A stretch of 64,000 nt of DNA from Rhopalosiphum padi (lineage: Eukaryota > Arthropoda > Insecta > Hemiptera > Aphididae): positions 55,403,858 to 55,467,857 of the forward strand of contig NC_083598.1 of the NCBI RefSeq assembly GCF_020882245.1, in the 5' to 3' direction. This document shows positions 11,531-25,805 of this stretch, in pieces; position 1 is the stretch's first letter; each line of letters starts with the position of its first letter. The notes beneath the pieces were generated by a model. That model was not told the DNA's origin and ran no database searches. It saw nothing but the letters and a program-made list of their open reading frames with translations. The position numbers were made by a program, and so were the translations under genes.

Positions 11531-13930
11531 TTCAATAGTGTAGTTAGAAACTTAATACAAAGAAAAGTACTGTTCTTTAATATATATATATATATATAAG
11601 GATTGTGCATTATTAATGATGATGATTATCAGTTCAATAATTCAATGCTTTAGCAATTAAGAATAACAACCTACAGGGAATGTAAGGTAATATCGAATAA
11701 CTTGATTAAATTATTTTTATCTAAAGTACTGTAATACAAACGGAGTTTGGAAAATAGTAGTTTAAAGAATATTACCGTTTATTAAATATTAAATTAAATA
11801 TTTAATCAATGATATTACTAAAGAATTCAAAACTTCAAATTTTGAGGCAATAAGACTTACCTTTTTCTACCTTATGATGTTTTTTTATGTAAAGATTAAT
11901 TAAAATTATTATCATAAATATATTTCGAACAGCTTACAGCTTAAATGATATGTCATGTAAACATGTCTCATTCGGAACTATATATGAAGGTTAGGTACGG
12001 AAGTCATTTGTCATAGCTATTTGAATGAGTGAGTAGCTAATGTTTGAATCATTTTTTATACATATATAGATATATATATATATATATATATATAATTGAT
12101 AAACTATTTGTATAATATTGTACACTATAATTCTAAATTGCGTATGATAATATATTAATATTAATAAATAAATTATAATAGTGTACTACACCGCGCTTTG
12201 TTAATATTATTAACAAATGATAAACCTAATAATAGTGCACAAAATATAATGTAATATATGTAATTTTTTTTTAAATAAATGGTATCACTTGCTTTTAACA
12301 AAGATTTATAGCATCAGCTGCTAAATTTCTCCAGCCAACCGTTATAAATTTATAGACACACCACTGTTTGTTATAAAAATTAAAAATTATTTTACTAAAG
12401 GTATAATATCAAATTCATTCGTTAAATATAAAAACAGCTAATGAAAATAAAAGTTTTAAATAGCGTTTTATGGGTATTATATTAGTGGTGTATTTAATAA
12501 AAAAATCTATAAGGATGAATGATTATACAACTGTAAATAAATAATCAAATGAATGTAATAGATAAGTAAAAATTAACTTTTATTTGTAGCTAACTGTTTA
12601 AATCTAATGCTTAAAATAGTTTTTTAAATTAACTATAAAATACTACACACGCAGTATCTACCTAGTACCTATATTTTATAAATGATATAAATTAAATATT
12701 TCTTAAGCTTATTTTATTTTAATTCAACAAATAAATAATAATAACTTGTTTTAAAATTATCTGTATTTAAACAAAAAGTTTTGTATTAATTTATAGTTTT
12801 ATGATTTTATCTATTTTTATGTATTTCTGATAAGATTAGTCAACTAAATTTGTATAACACATGACTTTTACGAATACATTATTTGTATAACATAATTTAA
12901 TTATTTAAGACTGTTCAAGACTTGAAAGGATACCATTTTATTTTCAGACATTTGACCTATATTCGTCATATTTCACCTTACCTTATTTAGGTATTTATCT
13001 AGGAAACACAAAAATACGGATGTAGATTATTTTGGCAATCCAGGTTAATAAATTGTTGAAAAATGTTGTCTTTCAAGGAATTTGTAATTTTGAGTTCAGT
13101 TCTAATTAAACAAATACAAATAAATAAATTCATTAAGAAATAAGAATTATACATTAAGCACAATTATTAATAATAATAATTCTTAACCATATTATGAACA
13201 GTAACATATTATATTTTATTATTGAATTATTGAAAATATACACCATAAAAAAAGGTAATACTAAAGTATAATACGAGTATAATATCCATTTATATTGCAC
13301 TATTTTTGTTTAATAGCAATTATTGGTTTAAAATACCTAATATATAATAGTACTTAAAATGTAATAAGTTTTTCAAGTACTTTGTTTAGTTGTCTTAACT
13401 CTTAAATAACGTAAGACTGACTTTATATGCAAATACAAAAGTATTTATTACCTAATATTACAATATAATATAATTATTGTTTATATACGTAAATATAAAA
13501 CGCACTACAAAGTACAAAATGTTAAATAATAAAACTGATTACAATCATCAATGAAACACTTTTAATAATTGTTGAGAATTATAATAATAACAAAAATAAT
13601 CGAACGAAAAATTATAATCATTGCAATATAATTAATCAAATACTATATTACAATAATTGCACTCATAGTTATTTTAGTATATCTATGGAAAACGCGCAAT
13701 GACAACTTAAATCGAATTTGTAATTTAATAAAACACGGTAAAATATACTCATCTATAATAAAATTATTTTCAAAATTCTCTATCTTATCTAGTACTAATA
13801 ACTAATAATACATCTGTTTATATTTTATGTAAGTGACAGTAGTTAGTGGTTAAGTTTTTTAGGCGTATAATAATTATAAGATAAACTACGTATTATTTTA
13901 TTATGAAATCAAAAGTGACTGATTGAAATT
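11531..13930. other. AT-rich non-coding stretch
   Basis: Contains (TA)n tracts, notably 12071-12094, and simple TAAT-rich sequence. No frame, RNA gene or repeat boundary is supported. Confidence 0.6.
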
Positions 13931-14160
13931 AAGATTTAGATTTTATGACCTAACGTCTGTCAGCGTGCCGTGTCGACAATCGTTATTTATTTATAAATTA
14001 TTACATTTTAGCCGTCGGATAGTGTTGTTAGTAAATAATATAGGTCATAAGAACCTCGCAAATACGTTTTAATGAAAAAAATAAATAAATGTTTTCTTTA
14101 ATAAAACATAGCTGGCAGGCGGCGTACGATGTACACGTCATATATGTCTTCCCCTTCCCA
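13930..14160. promoter_or_regulatory. Small GC-richer island, possible regulatory element
   Basis: Two CpG-containing patches (around CGTCTGTCAGCGTGCCGTG and GGCAGGCGGCGTACGATG) stand out from AT-rich flanks and are separated by AT-rich sequence. No open frame crosses both. Conserved enhancers look like this, but the sequence alone cannot show function. Confidence 0.2.
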
Positions 14161-17040
14161 CAGTGTCATAAAATAATGAAATAAGTGTTTGTATAGAAGC
14201 CTTTAAATCATACCTTAACATTCCTATAACAATGAATTCACTACCCAATTACATTTAATAATCATAGTAATGATATATTTTATACTTGAATGATATAATG
14301 TGTACGCGGGATTAGTAAACAATTATCATGTAGGTAAAGTATCTTAAAATAAAGTTTAGATATAAATTATAAACACCATATTATAAACCATAGTACGATT
14401 AAGTTTTGCTCGACTTACTAGAAAAATGCTATGCCCGCTGACTGATGTGTGAATATAACTACTTACTATTTATATAACAGTTGATATTATAAAGTCATTA
14501 ATTTATCATTCTGTTAAAAGAAAATAATGTACAGGATACGCCTCACTCACGTGTGTTTTCTCCGTCTTATAGCCGTAAAATATATCGAATTTTAATTGAT
14601 TAAAATCAATATACAGTTATAAATTTAATACTAAAGTGAAACAAACTTCAATAAAACTTGAAAGCAAGAACATTATTTGTGCAATCTCGTTGTTTTTTAA
14701 GATAATGTAATTTTTAAATAAAATATGGATATTTTTATACTGTAATATTTTGTATATTTATAACTCGTTTAAAATTGATATAATGTAAAATAACTAAATA
14801 AAAAAACCAACGAGGGAACACGAACAGTGCTCTAACATTTAAATTAAATGATAGGTAAATTCAAACAACATAAGATTGGTTCTACTGAACATACATTTGT
14901 TATGTTGTACGTTTATAAGACGAAGAAAACATACGGTTGTGGTACCTTTAAAATGTATCTAATATATTTAATAACTATAAACAATAAAATAATCATTTTC
15001 TTTCTAAATAGTTACATATTTAAACATATTTTATCCAATTTACAAAATCTCAGGTCAAATACATTTTAGCTGAATTTATAACTATATATTTTGAGTTTTA
15101 TTTTAGAACTCTATAGTATATTAAATATTCTAATTGTATTGATGTTATAGTAGCTCATAATAATTTGTATAACCTGTATGTGATGAGACGTCTTGAAAAA
15201 ATACAACTTAATTGTTGTTAATTGCATATTAATTCCCATCATATTAATAGATAAATTGTCCTTAAAAAATGTATCGTGACCTACATAGTTTTATAAAGTA
15301 ATTTTTAAAGGGCTACTAATCTATATTTATTCGGTTGTGTTGTAGTGTAATAATTTTATACTAAATAATGTTTTTAATTGTATACCTAATAATATTTAAA
15401 TAAGTTTGAAATTTTTAAATAGCAAAACATATATTATGATCTGTACAATGTTCGCAATCAGTTAAAGAAATATATTTGATTACACTGATCCTGCAAGATG
15501 AAATTATTATTTCTAAGAACTATGTTTTTATGCAAAAAATACATTTATATTGGAAAATTTAAACACAAATGTCAAATACTTTAATTTAAAATAAATTCAA
15601 AATCATATTAATTATTAATATTCAATACTAATTTATAATTACGAGTACGTAATACAATTTTCAGAATAAAATGTTAATAAAAAGATAATATCTTACTCAT
15701 TTGTCAAGTTAATTTGTAAGTTAATAATTATTTGAAGCAATAACATTTAAATTATTTATAATAGTAATAATTTTATCTATGTGTTATTTTTTGAAGGAAT
15801 TTTAGAGATTTTATTTAGTTATGTAAAGTAACTTATACATAATAAAAATAATAAGTAAATAGTTAAAACAATAATGGCTTTGCAAAGTATAAATATTAGT
15901 GTTTGATGCAAAAATAAAACAATAAATTGTAATTTAATATTCTACAATAATGCTAAAAATAATAGGTAGAATTCAAATAATTTTTCATATTTAACGTTAC
16001 TGTATTTTATTTACCTATATATTGTGTAATTGTGTAATTAAAAAAAAAAAAAATTATATTTTTTCTAAGTTTTTTTATTTTTATTTGGTTACTATCCGTT
16101 CAAATTCAACAGGCATTGTCTCCAACAGTATAGCGTCCACAAATAACAAAAACAACGTGTATAGGCGAAAAATTGTTCGTGGGAGTTATCGAGAAACGGC
16201 TTACGACGGATTTTTCTACTATTGTTTCGTATCGTGTAAACAAAAATACACTCATTTTTTTATTCCGGCGAGAACCACGGTTACAAAATATATGCCACAC
16301 ACAGACTACAAACATATATAACGTCTACATTATGTTGTTTTCTTTTCAATTATCTTAAATTATGGGACCAATGATATTTGATATTTGTATTATAATAGTT
16401 ATAGAAACTTAATAATATTATATCGATAGAATATCGAATTTCATTGCATCTCTCTTGCCGTTCATCACTTACAGTTACAAATAACTCGAGTTATTTATCA
16501 TTGTAATCATAACTAGTAATATATTTAAAGTGAGTACTGAAAGTAGAAATTAACCAAATAGACAAACAAACTGTTTTAGGTTTTTGATAGCCCAATAATA
16601 TATTATTATTATACATAATTATGCGTTATTAAAATATAATATTACTAATGATATAATAACTTGCTGATTAAATTACGCGGAATCCGCAAAATTATTTAAA
16701 TATACGGTTTAAATATTAGTAAATTATTCCATAAATTGTTTTAATTAAGTCGTTTTCACCCGTCACCATAACCTTTTCATTTTTTCAAATACATCCACGG
16801 GTTAGGCTAAAGTCCATGTCCATTAGAGATAAAAAAAAATCAATATTAAAATTTAGTTTTATATTTTATAGTATATAGATTAGAAAGTTTGAGATATTTG
16901 ATTAACTGGATTACTCGGAGGGGCAAAGGAAACAGTTTCGATTCTGGTTGAAAAATACGGTATTCGGTTAATAAATATTTGTTGTACTCCTCAGATTGTG
17001 CTGACGATAGATTCTCCCTTGACATAATGTACCAATGTGT
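14161..17040. other. AT-rich non-coding stretch
   Basis: The frame at 14848-15069 (+, 73 codons) starts with ATG and has a plausible first 40 residues (MIGKFKQHKIGSTEHTF at its start), then becomes Ile/Asn/Phe-rich. It has no other support. Overlapping frames on both strands around 16022-16358 cancel each other as evidence. Confidence 0.5.
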
Positions 17041-17082
17041 GAGTGTTGAAACAGTAAATTAATTATTGTTTCTTGTCTTCAG

Positions 17083-17142
17083 GTGAAGTGTTTACAAAGA
17101 GACCCGGGATTGATTGACCTGAAATTGATCCAATTATATTAA
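17083..17142 (+). other. Possible short terminal exon after a strong acceptor
   Basis: TTGTTTCTTGTCTTCAG (AG at 17081-17082) is a good polypyrimidine acceptor. It is followed directly by a GC-richer open stretch of 19 codons reading VKCLQRDPGLIDLKLIQLY, ending in TAA. The exon would be very short, and a 19-codon frame is easily chance; the acceptor is the only real signal. Confidence 0.15.
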
Positions 17143-20100
17143 TACTAATATTTATGAAAAATACAATATGAATACAAAAAGATCTTTATATTTTTTGTTA
17201 AGTATTCAAACTATTAACATTTAACTAAAAGTGTTTTTATAGTGTTTTTAGTTTTTATTTACTTTTTGAACAAGAACAACATGTTTCAGTTATATTAGGT
17301 ATATAAAAAAAATATACAATAAATACAATATAATTTTTATTCAATAAATCACAAATTAAAGACGGAGATTTATTTATGAGAATAATAGAACCCTGATTAT
17401 AAATAGTGAGTCTAGAAATTTTTCTTATGGCATTTTGCAAAATCATGTATATAATTATTTACAAGATTTATATACACAATATTTGTTCAATTCTGTATTT
17501 TAAATTTAAATTCACAATATTTTCTATAATGTTTTTTTTTTTTAAAAAAAACAGCATTAAACTACTCGCATGGCTATTGTGGTTATTTATAAAAAAATAA
17601 CATTACAAAAGATAATTAATTTAAAGAGCTTTTTAAAGATGTTTATTACTTTATTGAAATATAGGTTATCAATACAACGCAATATTTATATTTAAGCTTA
17701 ACAATAACATTTGAATATTTTTAAATTACTTTTGCTTTAGTAAATACATGAATTTGTCATTCAAAACAAACTAAAAGAGAGATAATTAAAGCTCTAATTA
17801 TTTGTAAAAAAAAATTTATAATTTATTTATTTAACTAAATTATTCAATGAATCTCAAGCTAAATAATTGTAATTGTTTATTTTATTAATTCGTAAGACTT
17901 ATGTATTACTGGCTATATTGTATTTGAAGTTTAGTTTTATTACTAACTATAACTCACAAGTTTATAAGTTATAAAGTGATGTTTATTAAAAGTTTATCAA
18001 AAAAGCTATGAAATTAACAATTTAACATTCCTATAACTTCTTTAAACGATGGCCACGATATTTGAAAAATGTTACAATGAATTCAATTACTTAAGGTAGT
18101 TTCATATATTAAAAATATTTTTTCAATAATTTTTTCATATATTTTTATAACATTTCAAAATGTTATAAATGTTAGGTAAAAAACTAAAATATATCCAAGT
18201 CATGACTGTTTATATTTTATTTGTTTAAAATTAAAGAAATAATATTATATTTTTAAAAACTATTATCTGAATGTTTACTTGTATTATATAACAATATTAA
18301 AGTAAACGTAAAATACATAAAATTAATATTGTAAATCATATGAACCAAGTATAATAACAATTAACATTAATATAAATGTATTAAACTTTAAATACTTATT
18401 TAGACAAATAGGTACAGAACACATATAAATTCTAAACGTTACTTATTTTACCAAAAATTGGTCAGATCTTGTGTAATATGGATGTACTTGTTAGTTTCTT
18501 CTTATATAATATATCTATATATATATTTAAGTACATTCAAAATTTTATTTTAAATTCATAAAAACACTTATTACAAAGTATTAAGCTTTTGACAGCAGTA
18601 AAATGTGTTCATCATAAAGATAAAATAAACAAGTACATTTGAAAATTTATATACAAATAACTTCCTAGTTTTGCTCAACTATAACATCAGTGTCTATCAT
18701 GTTTAAAATGATTTCTGATTTAAAATTTTAATTTTTATAGTACCCAAGTAGTATTCATTCGAGGAAAAATGAGAATCAATAGAATTTCACCCTATGCTGC
18801 ATATTCGTATAGAATATATTTTTACTATTACCGTAATGAAAAGATCAATTGAACACTATGTCTTTTACCCCCCTCGGAAACACAAACTATGGTTTTAATG
18901 TTTTCATGATAAACTCAAAGAGGTATTTTTCTTTTATGATTTGTATATTAATTATCATTTATGCATTATTGTAATATGTATATTATGTAAATAGCATATT
19001 ATTTTGATACAAATACGAGGGTATACAAAGAAAAACTATATTATAATATCATGTGTCTATATAATGTTTTTCTAGAAATTATTATTACCATTCGTGTGAA
19101 TAGTCAATAGACAATAAACAATTGCTCGTAACTCGTATCTTATTGAAACTGTACTCATTTGAATATTAAAACTTATCCAAAACTTCATACAGATATTAAT
19201 ATAATAAACATTTATCACAAAGCAGTAAAACAAACCATTGTGTGGAGTTTATTAGCTGATCGAGTGATCCACTTTTGGTCTAAAACCAGAGATTAAAATG
19301 TTAAAATAAACATTATTATAAATTATTAAATACTTACACGATTATTTGTTAATTGTTATATTATGTATTGACTGTTTCTATTATTGATTTGCGTTTATCT
19401 GATTCTGCTAACTTGGGTCCACTAATGTCTATTAGCAATAGTAGCTTTTATTTATCTATTATGCAACAATACATTGAATGGTGCGTTGCATGTTTATTCT
19501 AGTACCTACTTGAATATTATAAAATACTAGTTACATACTACTTTCAAATTCCAACATCTTACACATTTTTATTTATTTTTACGATTTATTGATTTAATTC
19601 AATGTTGTATGTCGTATTAGTATGCGTAATATTATTTACAGTTGAAATGTTTTTTTTCCATAATATCAAAAATATTCTTTAAGACTTAACCTATTGGTAC
19701 TTTAATTTAATTTGTTTATGTCGTATATTATATAATGGTTATGAAAATAATATATTGAAAACTCAAAGCTAATAAAAATAATAATAATATGTACCTGCAG
19801 CTAACCCGCTGACGTTACTACAACAGGTTAATAAAATGCATTTTGTGCTATTAAGCTGAAATGTGGGCAGATCTTGGATGGGTAATCATGTAGCATCTAC
19901 ACTACATGTTCAGATATCTAGACTAGTTATATATTATAACATTATATAATAATGCATATAATGTAATGCCCTTTGAAATATATATATAAGCTGTACATAT
20001 TATTATATTTTTATATAATATATTTAGTTTTATTATCGTATACAGATTTAAATTATTTAAAAATATGAATAAAATTGCAGTGTATTGCAAACAAATTATT

Positions 20101-23100
20101 TACACGCTTAACTTGTTATAATTAGGTATTTTAGATTACTATGATATCATCTAATTACAAACAGTTAATTTACAAGAAAATAGATGAATACTAAATTCAT
20201 TATCCCTAAAATACCGATATCTATGCAAAATACAATCATTCTGTATCGAAATATTTTTTATTAGAAATGTTGTAAAATATTTTTTTTTTATTTTGTCACT
20301 TTGAATTAGAGTATATAATATACGAAATTAATCTATAATACACAAAATAATTATATAAAATACAAAAAATAGTAAAACATACTAAAATTTAATAACACTG
20401 TAGTAATGGTGATACGATAACTAGATTTACATATACCCGAGACACTGAGACAGATACACGTCAGTATTTCATAACTTAAAAATAAAATTTCTGCAAATAC
20501 TTAACTGTAATGTTAGAATTTGTGTAAAATTTAAAATATTATTATATTAATTTGGCTTATAACCGTTTTAAGTTTGTAATATCACCGTACATACTTATAA
20601 ATGCTTTAAAAAAATACAAATAGGTATTAATATAGATTTGAAAAGAAAAATGTGATTATTCAATGCTCACATATAATTTTTAACGATTCAATATATTTTA
20701 GGAATTTTAATATAACAACAACAAATAATATTTAATGGATGAAAAAGTTTTTTATAAAACGTAATGTTTATGATAAATAATTGACACAACGATCTTCAGA
20801 CCGTTAGCAGTAAAAATAGTTTATTTATAACATAAAATAATTATATTGGTCTAAAACTCAGGATTATTTTTGCACGTACTTTTCCTAGAACCTTTCACAA
20901 CTTAAATTTATTTATATAAACAAATAAAATCACTCTCAAGCGACAAGCACCTGTATAGTATTTATGATTGTGCATAAGTATATACATAACAAGCTTGTAG
21001 TCATAAATTTGAAGAAGCTTTAAAATCATCTAAAACGATGCGTGCTAAAATTAATATAATAGTGTTTATAGATGGGTAGAAAAAGACAAATTTTCATAAA
21101 GGTACATTCAGCATGTCGGAATAGAAGAAAACCATCTTCTTTTTTAATTATTAAAAATAAAATAGTAATAATAGTATAAGATTATAATTATCTCCGAGAA
21201 ATTGACAGACCAGACAGTCCATAATTTATGATTATTACACAACATGTATGTAAAACATAATATTATGAATGTTCAAAAACACATGCCATTGTAGCTATTA
21301 TATAGGTCCCGCCGGATTCTGTGGTCAGACGCAATTTATTTTCTTTGATTTTTTCGTCTTATATTTATTTTGTTTTACTTTTTTCGTTCGATTTTTTGGC
21401 TCATACACGACAATTTTATTTTTAAAACCAGCCAGACGGTCTTTTCGTAATAGACCATGCCGTAAGAATAATAATGTTGACGACGGTCAGTTATCTCTCA
21501 TACATACATTAGTATATAAAACCGTCAGTATCAATTATTAAAATAATAATTATTAACGTTCTGTTTTTGAATTATGACGTCGCGTCGCACCATATGTGTA
21601 CGTGTAACACATATTTTGATATTTATATGAGAAAATATTATAAAGCACTTCATAAAGATTCTTTTCTTTTTTATATAATATTTGGCACCGAATTATGTCA
21701 CGCATTACTTCATGCACCATTATTTTTGTAAACATAGTATCTCTATTATTGTTTTGAAGCACTTAACAAATAACAATAATTTAATTTTTAATAATAAGGT
21801 TGAAACAATTAATGAAAATAACACTAAAAAATGGCTTAATTTTGAACATAATTTTAAATTGTAGTACTGAAATAGTTCAAAATTAAATAGTAGGATGTAA
21901 CTAATAATGAGAAAAAAATAATAGTTTTTATCGTGTACAATTAGCTACATAAATATTTAATGCATTTAATGGAACATAATATAATATTAAGTAATGAATA
22001 ATATGCCCAAGCATAATATTACTTCACGATTATATATAATAATATCTATGAAAAAATAAAATGAGAAAATTTGAGATATGGTAGTAGCCTAATACCAAAA
22101 CGGAAAGCCTACCTTTCTTCAGCTTTAGATAAAATAATAAATACAATTTTTTTCTCATTATACCTAAATGGGTATAACTGTTGGTCTTTTCATATAATAC
22201 CTGATAATCAATAAAATAACACCAATCATAGACTATTAAATTATGTATTTATATATCTATTAACAATGAATAAACTTAGGGACAAATTTAAATATTAAAC
22301 TACTAGGAATAGTTTTATTTATTATTAATATATTTTTAATGAGTTCAATCGATTGTATTACTAATTTTAACAAAATAAATTACTATTATAACAATTTAAA
22401 TATATCATAAAATAAACTTAGTAATATAAGTATTATAAGTTGACATACCTTCACTCGGAACCTTTTTTTTCGTATACAATAAATTATTAATAAATGCATA
22501 CCCTATTGTACATCTTTTTTTCTTTTTAAACTCAAATAAAATATATATAATATATATATATTACATTAGAGGGGAATAAAAAAATATTTATTCCTGTTAA
22601 ATATTGGTATCCAGATAACTATTCAATTGAATTACATTTCGATGTGATTTAGAATTGCAATTGGAAAACAGGATTAGTTACCAATTTACTATTATCGGAT
22701 CAAAGCGAATAGTCATAGAATTACGTATTAGCAAAATAACTATTTAAAACTAGGCTTGATCTAAAATAAAGTTGGTTTTGAATGTATTTTACAAAGTGAT
22801 TAATATACATGACTTATAATATTATAACTATAATAGTTTGTTAAATTAAAAAATTTATATATGCATTATACATTCAAAATTAAATTACATTTTATTTAAA
22901 TGTTTTTTTTATTGTAATCTAAAGAAGATAAATTATTCAATGGCATAGGTAATAAAATAATAATTTTTTAAAACAATATAATAAATTACCATTTACTAAT
23001 GTTTTTTTTTTTTATTAGAAAATATATATTTACAATGTGTTTGAAATGGAGTAATAGTATATTAAATAATTTTTTTCATTTACTTATTTGTCTATAGTTA

Positions 23101-23560
23101 AGGTACTTTTATTCATTAAAAATGTCTTGGTACCAATCGTATACTAATTTCAAAGTATATACAACTCTAAAAAATAATATTTATAAATCACAACAAAAGT
23201 TATTTTCGGATTTAGGTATAAGCTTTATTTAAAATATTCTATAAAAAAAAAAATCACTCTTTTATTTTACACATTTATTTTTTTTAACTAATAAAAGAAA
23301 TAAATATAAATATTTTTATTGTAATTAATAATTATAAATTAACAAATTTCAAGTTAAAAACTTATATTAAGTCGATTAAAATGATATTAAACTTATAAGA
23401 TGTAAAGAAATATTAATAATTAATAATGTTTATTCTTAATAAAAAATAATTTAAAATTTAAATAAATGGTATGCAAAAATTTTTCGCCGATTTAAATTAA
23501 ATAAGCTTATGGATATTTCAATGTATTATTTAAATATTTCTTTTACAGTGAATCTCCGTG
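17143..23560. other. AT-rich non-coding desert
   Basis: More than 6 kb of AT-rich DNA without a supported gene, RNA or clear mobile element. The 90-codon frame at 21269-21541 (+) is Phe-rich from a T-rich tract. Around 18841-18900 and 19241-19300 there are short less AT-rich words with no recognised meaning. Confidence 0.6.
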
Positions 23561-23652
23561 AATTTTATTTTTTATCATCCCTAATAGGGTATCCGTGAAA
23601 CGATTGGATTTCCCGTCGGGGTTTTAATATTTTTTTCTCTTCCCTCCCACAG

Positions 23653-24029
23653 CTATTCGACGAACACATCTGTCACTAGAAGCGCCGTCTTTCAAAACTA
23701 AAAATATAATTAAAAACCTTTTATTCAGTCGTATCCCCGCGCGTTTGTTCCTGTTTAATATAGTCTCTGTCCGAAAAATTAATGGATTTAATTATCCCTT
23801 ATCTCATCAGAGACGGCGAATTCAAATGAGCTTTCTTCCCTCCACAAAAACACAAGAAAAACGCCGGTGCCACAGTCTGTGTTTGAATGATCATTGCAAT
23901 TCGTTCGTGATACTCTTCTATAAACCTTTCGGCTTTCGATTTACTCAATTAATGGGGAAAAAAATGAGTTACGTATCAGTATCATTTAATAAGCCGTATG
24001 CGCCTCCTACCTACATTATAACAGTTTAA
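23653..24029 (+). CDS. Candidate exon: 125-codon open frame after a polypyrimidine acceptor
   Basis: A long pyrimidine tract ends TTCCCTCCCACAG (AG at 23651-23652). The phase starting at ATT 23655 stays open to TAA at 24027-24029; the frame is open from 23628, so it also runs through the tract. The product is basic, with KRRCHSLCLNDHC in the middle and ending KPYAPPTYIITV, and has no domain I recognise. AATAAA follows at about 24103. The region is less AT-rich than its flanks and could equally be a conserved non-coding element. There is no neighbour to support a gene model. Confidence 0.25.
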
Positions 24030-24030
24030 A

Positions 24031-25149
24031 CTGTGTATAATACTGAATATCCAAGGATTACCCAATTAATGTACGCTATTGCATTAAATTGTTGTATAGA
24101 ATAATAAAATATATTTTTTAAACTCAATATTATGGCATACGTAAATATAGAATTTACATAGAAACATATTATGACATACAGGAGAAGGAGGAACACAAAT
24201 CATGAACGTATTTCATAGAACTTACAAAACTAATAATGGACATTGCAAACAATTCGGAAAAAACTTAAAATCGCTTTCACTGCCATTTATTCGGTATCGA
24301 ATGTACTTTGTCAATAAGTAGGTACCCATTATAGGCTTAGCTTCACGGTAAATGGTGTATAGATTCAATTTGAATTCGATAATAAATCATTGTGTGCAAA
24401 AAAACATACCTGTGTGAAGGAGACGAGTGATAGTATTAAATTAAAATTACAGTTGAATTTTAATTATATCATATTATTATAGTGTTTTTCTAATTCCATA
24501 TGTTTTAAATAAATTAATACCGATATACTGTAAAATTGTGTGGATAATTTTGTTGTATAAATAGCTTAAAAATATACTCAGAAAATTCCATTGTGTATAC
24601 AATGATAAAATAAATATTCATGTTTAATTATTTTTGAACTAAAACCAATAATAACAAAAACATTTAAAGAAAAATTGTTATTATCATTTAAATATTTAAC
24701 TTCTGTAAAAAATAAACATGAAATGTATATTTTAAAAATAAAATCAAAACTATGTACATGAACTATTTATTATAGTAAAGTATTAATAAGTCTTGCTTTT
24801 TTTTAAAGTTTTTTCTAAATATTAAGAACAGTTCTTAGTATTTATTTTAATAATTTACCTTAAGTATCAAAATTCTAAGGTTTAAAATATTCTTCTTTTT
24901 ACCAAACACAGACGAAAATATTAGCTTAAATATTGTAGTATTTCTTCTGTTTCAAATATAGTGTCATGATAATATACAAAACAAAATGTATATATATATA
25001 TATATATATTTATATAAATATAAGAAAAATGCATATAACTGTAAAGCCATTTATCGTCGCTAAGCTCAAAATATATAAAAAGTTATTGATCTATTTTCAT
25101 ATAATCCAAATATTATAATTAAATTAATAATTTGGTCTATAGTCTATAG
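24031..25149. other. AT-rich non-coding stretch with one repeat copy
   Basis: Holds a copy of the aphid-type repeat at 24348-24408 and a (TA)n tract at 24989-25010. Nothing else is supported. Confidence 0.6.
24348..24408 (+). repeat. Aphid-type dispersed repeat copy (partial)
   Basis: TGTATAGATTCAATTTGAAT followed by TCGATAATAAATCATTGTG and AAAAAAACATAC matches the left part of the family. The ACGATTCTGAGC part is missing or diverged. Confidence 0.5.
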
Positions 25150-25805
25150 CAGGAGTGGCGGGCGATACCCGTTTCCGCCAAATAAGATAATTGACCACGT
25201 TTTCACCAAAACAATTGTATACTACGCTTATATTAAAAGCTATAACACATTTTATTTTAACACATGCAGTTGTAAAATGCACAATTTAAACTGTTCAACT
25301 TTTTCACTTGTTCATAAAATATTGTCCCGTTCTATATTATCTTGGTTAATCAACATAAAAAGGTAATAAGTACAGCAACGGTTTAACATAGGTACAATCA
25401 AATACGATAAACGTACAACACACAATATAGGTACATTTATTATATATATATAACGTTAATCCGAAAAACTCACGAAAAGCATATTCTACAATTAAAAAAA
25501 ATATATCATTCAATTATATATATACATATATATGTGTGTGTGTGTGTGTATATGAGTACCTACTAAATACATAAGAGCTGAAGTATCTATACCATAATAT
25601 ATCTTTACTTAACCCAGCATTAATATGTCAACTTATGTTCTTATTACTGTATTAAAGGTTTTGATATAAGCGTAGTAAAGGTATACAAATTGTTTTGGTA
25701 AAAACGTTGTTAAGTTAAGTGGATCTCATTTGGTGCAGGAAACGTGTTACGCCCGGAGTGGCGATCCTTTTTTTTTTGGATCAAGTGCCAAATTTTTCTA
25801 ATCAA
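25150..25805 (+). mobile_element. hAT-like element terminus, interrupted
   Basis: If the inner element and one duplicated octamer are removed, CAGGAGTGGC at 25150-25159 joins GATCCTTTTTTTTTT and a GTGCCAAATTTTT segment at 25763-25793. This resembles the start of many non-autonomous hAT elements (CAGGGGTGGC, a run of T, then GCCAAATTTT). The opposite terminus was not found, so the right limit is unknown and the copy is probably truncated or decayed. The hAT assignment is inferred from terminus shape only. Confidence 0.45.
25160..25754. mobile_element. 595-bp inverted-repeat element with perfect 8-bp target duplication
   Basis: The left end GGGCGATACCCGTTTCC and the reverse complement of the right end GGGCGTAACACGTTTCC begin inverted arms of about 90 bp with indels. 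The arms also share ACGTTTTCACCAAAACAA (TTTTTACC in the other arm) and CTACGCTTATAT. The octamer GGAGTGGC flanks the element directly at 25152-25159 and 25755-25762. The interior is AT-rich, with a (TA)n/(TG)n tract at about 25507-25550 and no coding capacity. It is therefore a MITE-like non-autonomous DNA transposon. An 8-bp duplication fits hAT, P or Merlin transposases; the superfamily is not settled. Confidence 0.75.
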
